Positions 58,097 to 64,000 of a DNA stretch of 64,000 nucleotides are shown here, one piece after another; the first letter of the stretch is position 1, and each line of letters begins with the position of its first letter. The position numbers were made by a program, and so were the translations under genes. Origin of the DNA: an uncultured Clostridia bacterium. Its GTDB lineage: Bacteria > Bacillota > Clostridia > Saccharofermentanales > Saccharofermentanaceae. The notes beneath the pieces were generated by a model. That model saw nothing but the letters and a program-made list of their open reading frames with translations. It did not search any database and was not told the DNA's origin. The DNA lies in contig CAMJPC010000002.1 in NCBI GenBank assembly GCA_946407705.1, forward strand, positions 186,001 through 250,000, given 5' to 3'.

Positions 58097-59815
58097 TCAG
58101 AGCGCGCTGTAGTACTCCTCAAGTCTGGGCTTTGCCGCGAGATAGTATTTCTCGAGCCTCTTGTCGAAATGCTTTCCGAAGCTTTCCATCATGATCTTAT
58201 CGGCGTCTTCGAAAGAGAACTTGTCTTTATAAACACGCTTGCTGACGAGCGCGTCATATACGTCGGCGATCGCCATTATGCGCGCCTCGATCGGGATCTC
58301 CTCGCCCTTGAGTTTTTCGGGATAGCCGGAGCCGTCCCACCTCTCGTGATGGTAATGTGCGACATTGACCGCAACCTTGTGGAATGACGTATCCTCAGTT
58401 CCTTCAAGTATCGAATCGACGATCCTCGCGCCTTCCGCCGCGTGAGCCTTCATCTTCTCGTATTCTTCGGGCGTAAACTTTCCGGGCTTTCTCAAGACCG
58501 CGTCATCAACTGCGATCTTGCCCAAGTCATGCATCGGGGCAGCCCTTATAACATCATCGCAGAACTCGTCGGTAAGGCCTTCTCTTCCGAACAGGAGAAG
58601 CATGCTCTTTTTATCTGAAGAGTCCTTCTTTATCTCGTCTATCAGGAGCTTAACAACATCGCTCGTTCTCCTGATGTGACCGCCCGTCGAGTTGTCGCGG
58701 CTTTCAACCATGGTTGCCATTCCGAGGATCAGCCTGTTATGCATCTGCACGATGCTCTCGGTCTTCTCCGATACCTCCGCCGACAGCTGGTCGTTATAGT
58801 TTGCAAGGAGCTTCATGTACTTACGTGAATCGGTGTCATCGGTGATGAAGAACTGGTAGCCGACCCTGTGCTTTCCGTCATACAGATGGCTTATGGTGAC
58901 CAGATAGATCCTGTCTCCCGCCTCGTGGTAAAAGCGGTCTCTTGTCTCATCCCTCTTGAAGTCATCGAGCCATTTGAGAATGGTGTTCTTTATCTGAAGA
59001 TGCCTTCCCGCATATGAATCGACCCTGAGCTTAGAGAGCTCCGGAAAGACCTTTTTCGCGGGTTCATTCGAGCCAAGATAATTGTCATCGAAATCGAAAG
59101 ATATGAATCCCGTCTCGCCCTTGTTAACAAGCGAATCCACTGCCAGATCGGTCACGTCGTAAAGGCAAAGACGCCTTACTATGATGAGGAATATTAACTG
59201 CGCGAAAACATAAGACAGCGGCATCGCATCCATGCCTTCCGGGAGCGCCTTGTTCATGAAATAACTCAGGAACGAGACAGTCGCCGGGAACATCAGAAGG
59301 ATGATCGTCTTGCTCGATACATCCTTCTTTTTGACAAGGCTGTAGACCATCGCGATGAAGCTGATCACGATGAAGAAAGTGATCACGACATATGTCAGCG
59401 TGTGCGCAAAACCGTATGTCTTTATGAGCCTGCCCGCACCCTTTTCGATCTCAAAGCTTACCGTCTTATAGAACCACGGCCTGCTGCCCATCGTAAGAGC
59501 AAACGAAAAACTCATGAGAGACAGCAGCATGAGGACAACGTTCATCCAGCTCCTGATCTTTATGTGGCAAAGACCGAAGATACTCTGGGTGATGAAAAGA
59601 GCGAGGAAGCATCCGCCTATGTAAGTGATCTTTGCTGACGCGATCGCCGCATCCAGAGACCTTGCGTGCGCAAGCATCGCATAGCCCAGGTTCGCGACCG
59701 GAATGAACGCAAAGATCAGCGAGATATGCGTATCGAAATGTTTATGCCAGATGAAGATATATATCAGCGTCAGAAGGACTGACAGACCGAATAACACTTC
59801 ATAATATGCGACCAC
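58097..59815 (-). CDS. HD-GYP domain protein with N-terminal 7TM-type sensor
   Basis: HDLGKIAVDDAVLRKPGKFTPEEYEKMKAHAAEGARI, HHERWDGSGYP; ~8 N-terminal hydrophobic segments. Confidence 0.92.
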   Translation of the reverse strand: MVAYYEVLFGLSVLLTLIYIFIWHKHFDTHISLIFAFIPVANLGYAMLAHARSLDAAIASAKITYIGGCFLALFITQSIFGLCHIKIRSWMNVVLMLLSLMSFSFALTMGSRPWFYKTVSFEIEKGAGRLIKTYGFAHTLTYVVITFFIVISFIAMVYSLVKKKDVSSKTIILLMFPATVSFLSYFMNKALPEGMDAMPLSYVFAQLIFLIIVRRLCLYDVTDLAVDSLVNKGETGFISFDFDDNYLGSNEPAKKVFPELSKLRVDSYAGRHLQIKNTILKWLDDFKRDETRDRFYHEAGDRIYLVTISHLYDGKHRVGYQFFITDDTDSRKYMKLLANYNDQLSAEVSEKTESIVQMHNRLILGMATMVESRDNSTGGHIRRTSDVVKLLIDEIKKDSSDKKSMLLLFGREGLTDEFCDDVIRAAPMHDLGKIAVDDAVLRKPGKFTPEEYEKMKAHAAEGARIVDSILEGTEDTSFHKVAVNVAHYHHERWDGSGYPEKLKGEEIPIEARIMAIADVYDALVSKRVYKDKFSFEDADKIMMESFGKHFDKRLEKYYLAAKPRLEEYYSAL

Positions 59816-59856
59816 TTATTTACCCCTCACTTTTACTTATATTATTGATTTTACTC

Positions 59857-61446
59857 TTATCTTTTAAGAAATGCTTTTATCTCATCCGTGAGTTCAACGG
59901 GACGCTGGCCCATCGGAGAATGTCCGCAGCCTTCCATGAGTTTTACCTTTACCGAAGGTGCTTTGATCTTTTCCGCATATTCCTGCATCAGGCCGAACGG
60001 GCATGTCCAGTCACAAGAACCCGAGATGAACAGTACAGGCATCTGATACTCATCATTTGTCTCAAACGCATTAAATCCCATCATGTGGTCATCAAGAGGC
60101 TTTTGCAGCTGCTCAAACCTTTTGTCACCGGCAAGAGTCTTTAAAACCAGGATAAACCATCTGACATCATCGACTCCGATGTACGGGCTTGTCACTGTCG
60201 GGAAAGTCGATGCATCAGCCGTTTCAGTCACAGGATGATATGCTTCGACCAGTTTTCTAAGCGCCTGAAGATTGGATATGCTCATATCTGACATGAATTT
60301 CTTATAGGCCGCATCCATTTCGGAAGTATCGTCGCCTCTTTCCTTTGCAATGCGGAGAGCATCCTCATAGGCATAGGTCTCGCTTGCATAATCCTTCTCG
60401 TTTACGACCTGGCCAATACCGATATATGCAGAGACTTTTTCGGGATGGGAAAGGACATATCTGCTGCCCAAAAGACTTCCATAAGAATGGCCCATGATGA
60501 TGACCTTATCCTGTCCGAAACGTTCTTTTGCGTAATCAACAAGAGCATCAAGATCTTTAATCTGCTGCTCAAAGGTCAGTGTCTTATTGTCGGGATCTTG
60601 CTTCTCGTTCCTGTAGTAAGACCTTCCGCATCCTCTTTCGTCCCATGCAATGACCGTGTACTCATCGGTGAGAAGATCAAACCAGGAATAATCGGAGTAT
60701 GTCGTTGCAGATCCCGGGCCTCCGTGAAGCGAGATGATGACCGGATTGGATCTGTTCTTTCCGCAGATCGTAATATATTCCTGCTGGTCGTTCAGCTGCA
60801 CATAGAGCTGCTCATTGACGCCGTCCTTATAAGTAACCGCGCGGCTGATCTGTCTGTAATTGCGGACCGCGATGACAAATACGAAAGAGCCTCCGATGAC
60901 GACTGCCAGTATGATGCAGATCGCTTTCAGGAATCCTCTGACGATTCGCATACCGAGACTCTTCTTTTTCTTCGGTCCGTTTACTTCTTTTTCATGCTGC
61001 AGGTGGATTCCGATGTGACCAATTCCCAGAACGATCGTTCCAACGAGCATCACGATGTTTCCGCCGTAGATTCCGAGCAGGAAGAAAGCGATAACCGGAA
61101 GCGTTGCGCCTGCGACGGGAATGCCCAGGAAGCTTCTGTAATAGTCCTTCATGGTCTTTTCGCTCCTGAAATACCTGATCCAGGAAAGCTCGTAGAGCAC
61201 CATGAGAATGAAAGACACAGCAAGGACCGTGAACCAGAAGTTGAATCCCTTGAAGTTGAAATCAGAGAATATCAGCGCCGTGGTCGTAACGATAACCTGG
61301 CCGCATCTCTCAAATCCCAGAAGGATCTTATTCTCATTTGACGAGTAATCAGCGTAGCCCTTCGGCTGGTTCTTTGTCCATATAAGATTCGGAACTGTCA
61401 GCATGATGAGCCATATCAGTCCGATGTAAGAAAATCCGAAATTCAT
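59857..61446 (-). CDS. Alpha/beta hydrolase (proline iminopeptidase-like) with N-terminal polytopic membrane domain
   Basis: SLHGGPGSATTYSDYSWFDLL, MGHSYGSLLGSRY; ~5 N-terminal hydrophobic segments. Confidence 0.88.
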   Translation of the reverse strand: MNFGFSYIGLIWLIMLTVPNLIWTKNQPKGYADYSSNENKILLGFERCGQVIVTTTALIFSDFNFKGFNFWFTVLAVSFILMVLYELSWIRYFRSEKTMKDYYRSFLGIPVAGATLPVIAFFLLGIYGGNIVMLVGTIVLGIGHIGIHLQHEKEVNGPKKKKSLGMRIVRGFLKAICIILAVVIGGSFVFVIAVRNYRQISRAVTYKDGVNEQLYVQLNDQQEYITICGKNRSNPVIISLHGGPGSATTYSDYSWFDLLTDEYTVIAWDERGCGRSYYRNEKQDPDNKTLTFEQQIKDLDALVDYAKERFGQDKVIIMGHSYGSLLGSRYVLSHPEKVSAYIGIGQVVNEKDYASETYAYEDALRIAKERGDDTSEMDAAYKKFMSDMSISNLQALRKLVEAYHPVTETADASTFPTVTSPYIGVDDVRWFILVLKTLAGDKRFEQLQKPLDDHMMGFNAFETNDEYQMPVLFISGSCDWTCPFGLMQEYAEKIKAPSVKVKLMEGCGHSPMGQRPVELTDEIKAFLKR

Positions 61447-61467
61447 AATCTATCCCTTATTCCAAGG

Positions 61468-61495
61468 CCGCGGCACCTTTTGAGGGGTGCCGCGG
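61468..61495 (-). terminator. GC-rich hairpin between co-oriented genes
   Basis: CCGCGGCACC-TTTTGAGG-GGTGCCGCGG; no U tract. Confidence 0.5.
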
Positions 61496-61504
61496 TCCTG
61501 TTTG

Positions 61505-63136
61505 TTATCTGATGTCGATATTGCCTGCGTTGACGTTGATCTTGATATTACCTGCGCCGGAGCCGGTTGCTTTGTATTTTCTTCCCGCACCGTCGCCTCC
61601 GATGTTGATGATGCCTGCATCGACTTTGCAGTCGTAAGAGTATGCATCAACAGAACCTAAGTCATTGATATTAACGCTGCCGAAATCAACATCGATGGTG
61701 ACATCTTCTAATCCTGTCTTTCTGATATCGATATTTCCGGCATCAGCATCGATCTTCAGGATCTTTGCTTCCAATCCGTCAACGGAGATATTTCCTGCGT
61801 CAACATCGATATCGGCCTTGCGGAAAACAGAATCCCTGATCGAGATGTTGCCAGCGTCAAAATCGCCGAAGAAGTAATCTGCGTTAACGCCATCGAGGCT
61901 GATGTCACCTGCGTTAACCTTGATCTCAAGATTGTCGAGTTTAGTCTCTTTTCCGAGCTTGATAGTGAGTACCGGCTTGTTAATGTTAAATCCGATATTA
62001 AATCCGCCTGCAGCATTGTTCTTGGCAGTCAGTTTGCCGTTCTCAAATGAGACGTCCGGCCTAAGTCTCTTGTCTCCCGTATATTCCACATCAACGAGGC
62101 CGTTTCCTTCCGCAGGTTCGATTATGATCTTGCATGCATTGAGATTGATGTTGATGGAGTTGATGTTGCCCTTAGTGTTATCCATTCCGCTTTCCCCTTC
62201 GTTAATGGAATATGTTGTTGCGACCGTTTCACCGTTGTCATTGAAAAATGTGCCTGAGAAGAACGGAAGAACGAATCTGGTACCCATGGAAGTGATCATG
62301 ACTCCTCCGACGATGAGCGCGCAGATGACGATCGGAAGCTTGTTGACCTTTCTGTCAGACTCCGGAACGAATTCCTCTCCCATGCCGACGTTGAGCTCAA
62401 GGAGCCTGTCGTAGCCCTTCATCTTGGTGTGGGCATATGTGATAAGGAACACGCCGAGGCCGATGAAGCCGAACATCATGGCCGCACCAAAGCCGTTGTC
62501 CAGATAAGGTATCTTGTCGAAAACGATCGGGTTGAGAATGCTCAGGATGCAGAGTCCGATACCGATCGAAGTAAGCATTCCGTAAGAGCTCTTGAAGCTT
62601 GATCTCTCGTTTCTTACGTACTCTGCGCCTTCAACGCTGAGCGAGCATTCCTTTTTTCTGACTTCCACATACTCCTTGCCCTTGATGCCTGCAAGAACGA
62701 AAAGGACTACCGCTGCGGCGATCATGGTGAACATTCCGCCGACTCCGCCCAACAGGTCGAAAGGAAGTGATTCTGCGATTATGGGAGACGCAACGCAGCA
62801 GATGCAGAGCGCGATTCCGATGGGGATCAGGAGAGTTCTCTGGTTGATCATGGAGAGGTAAGACTTGATCCTGTCGATGGAAAGGATCGGCTTTGATTCG
62901 TCAGCGCTTTCATTGACCTGTTCGCCGATGCCCAAAGAATCCGCGAGCTCATCGAGATTGCCGAATTCGGAAATTACGATACCGATTGCTTCGTTCTCTG
63001 TCTTGCCTTCCCTGATAAGCTCCTCGTATTTATCTTCCATCATCTGCAGGAGCTCGGCCTTTGCCTTCCTCACTGCGTCTGTATTCGGAAGATTACGGAA
63101 CATGTTGTCCAGATAATTCTTTATGGTATTCATACT
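61505..63136 (-). CDS. HAAS/DUF1700-like membrane protein with C-terminal DUF4097-like beta-repeat
   Basis: MNTIKNYLDNMFRNLPNTDAVRKAKAELLQMMEDKYEELI; repeated VDAGNISVDGL / VDFGSVNINDLG strands. Confidence 0.8.
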   Translation of the reverse strand, partial: SMNTIKNYLDNMFRNLPNTDAVRKAKAELLQMMEDKYEELIREGKTENEAIGIVISEFGNLDELADSLGIGEQVNESADESKPILSIDRIKSYLSMINQRTLLIPIGIALCICCVASPIIAESLPFDLLGGVGGMFTMIAAAVVLFVLAGIKGKEYVEVRKKECSLSVEGAEYVRNERSSFKSSYGMLTSIGIGLCILSILNPIVFDKIPYLDNGFGAAMMFGFIGLGVFLITYAHTKMKGYDRLLELNVGMGEEFVPESDRKVNKLPIVICALIVGGVMITSMGTRFVLPFFSGTFFNDNGETVATTYSINEGESGMDNTKGNINSININLNACKIIIEPAEGNGLVDVEYTGDKRLRPDVSFENGKLTAKNNAAGGFNIGFNINKPVLTIKLGKETKLDNLEIKVNAGDISLDGVNADYFFGDFDAGNISIRDSVFRKADIDVDAGNISVDGLEAKILKIDADAGNIDIRKTGLEDVTIDVDFGSVNINDLGSVDAYSYDCKVDAGIINIGGDGAGRKYKATGSGAGNIKINVNAGNIDIR

Positions 63137-63477
63137 ACGCACCCCTCACCTGCAATAAACTTTTCAATAACCTCTTTAGTAAGCATCCACTCTTCGCACT
63201 TGGCGCGGTAATATTCCCTACCGGCCGGAGTGATGCGGTAATAAGTTCTCTTTTTTCCGCCTGCGAGATCCTGATCAACGAACGACTCGATGAATCCGTT
63301 CTTCTCCATTCGCGTGAATGCCGAGTAGAGCGTGGTCTCTTTGATAATGTACTTGTCTTCGGACAACGTGCGGATCTGCTTTGAGATCTCGTATCCGTAA
63401 GACGGGTCATTAAGAAGCAGGTAGAGAATGATTATGTCATTGTAGCCTCTGATGACATCGCTGCTTATCTCTGCCAT
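63130..63477 (-). CDS. PadR family transcriptional regulator
   Basis: IILYLLLNDPSYGYEISKQI...TLYSAFTRMEKNGFIES...RTYYRITPAGREYY. Confidence 0.92.
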   Translation of the reverse strand: MAEISSDVIRGYNDIIILYLLLNDPSYGYEISKQIRTLSEDKYIIKETTLYSAFTRMEKNGFIESFVDQDLAGGKKRTYYRITPAGREYYRAKCEEWMLTKEVIEKFIAGEGCVV

Positions 63478-63614
63478 TGATCTTTCTCCCTTCCCTTATT
63501 GTGACGGTCCATTTGCTACGACTGCCGTTGCTATGACTGTCGTACTACGACTGTCGGAGTAAATATATCACCGCCCGAAAATGATGTCAACAGGGATTTT
63601 TCCTTTTCGCGCAC

Positions 63615-63728
63615 GATTCACGGATAATTCACGAAATGAAGCAAAAACGTGCAGCTTTTCGTGAATTCCGCCTCAGATTCACGAAAACCGTCACGAAAAC
63701 AGCCTCTGGCGTGAAAAAAACGTGAATC
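63615..63728. repeat. TTCACGA hairpin-pair element, locus 3
   Basis: AATTCACGAAA (63626-63636) with TTTCGTGAATT (63657-63667); GATTCACG (63676-63683) with CGTGAATC (63721-63728). Confidence 0.88.
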
Positions 63729-63841
63729 CGCGATCAGATAACTCGCCTCCATAACAATAATGTTTCTGTTTTTATATACTTATCTCTTTTGCGTTTGTTA
63801 TAGTTATTTCATATACAAATCTTGCGAAAAGAGGTACCGCC

Positions 63842-64000
63842 ATGGAACTTTACGTAGACATCAGATTCCTTAACAATTCAGGCGACGGCACAAAGGATAA
63901 GCCTTTCGGCACGATCTCCGAAGCGGCAGCGGTCGCAAAGGCAGGCGACACGGTGCACGTTGCGCCTGGCCTCTACAGGGAATACGTATCACCCGCAAAC
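63842..64000 (+). CDS. Right-handed beta-helix / DUF1565-like protein, partial
   Basis: MELYVDIRFLNNSGDGTKDKPFGTISEAAAVAKAGDTVHVAPGLYREYVSPAN to window end; GAGGT upstream. Confidence 0.7.
   Translation, partial: MELYVDIRFLNNSGDGTKDKPFGTISEAAAVAKAGDTVHVAPGLYREYVSPAN

Noticed and set aside
60445-61341. 298-aa plus-strand ORF opposite the hydrolase gene
   Set aside because: Overlaps HGGPG/GHSYGS-containing gene on the other strand; shadow ORF.

Overview
This is a 64 kb chromosomal window from a Clostridia-like Firmicute; taxonomy is inferred from protein family content only. It is densely coded, and I saw no rRNA, no convincing tRNA and no CRISPR array. Core landmarks are rpsL-rpsG-fusA-tuf (minus strand, 41.7-46.2 kb), a split biotin-dependent Na+-pumping decarboxylase operon (46.4-49.9 kb), potABCD with an XRE-cupin regulator (34.6-39.8 kb), proB, a class A PBP, an RlmD/TrmA-type methyltransferase, a domain-permuted GH3 glucosidase, c-di-GMP genes and several envelope genes. 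The points most worth follow-up are: (1) three intergenic loci about 9-13 kb apart (41.45, 50.87 and 63.62 kb), each with two tandem ~50-bp hairpins built from TTCACGA/TCGTGAA motifs; (2) a visibly AT-rich acyltransferase-3 gene flanked by a 134-bp direct duplication (26425-26558 and 27636-27769, 4 mismatches), which gives it the RBS and start codon of the PBP gene and leaves a truncated methyltransferase 5' end; (3) a left-edge cluster of three zinc-ribbon membrane proteins that mix and match domains, one with tandem DUF6273-like repeats and missing from the ORF track because it runs off the edge; (4) an XRE HTH fused to a complete desulfoferrodoxin/superoxide-reductase-like module; (5) an orphan double-glycine-leader peptide. 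All family assignments come from motif recognition without database searches.
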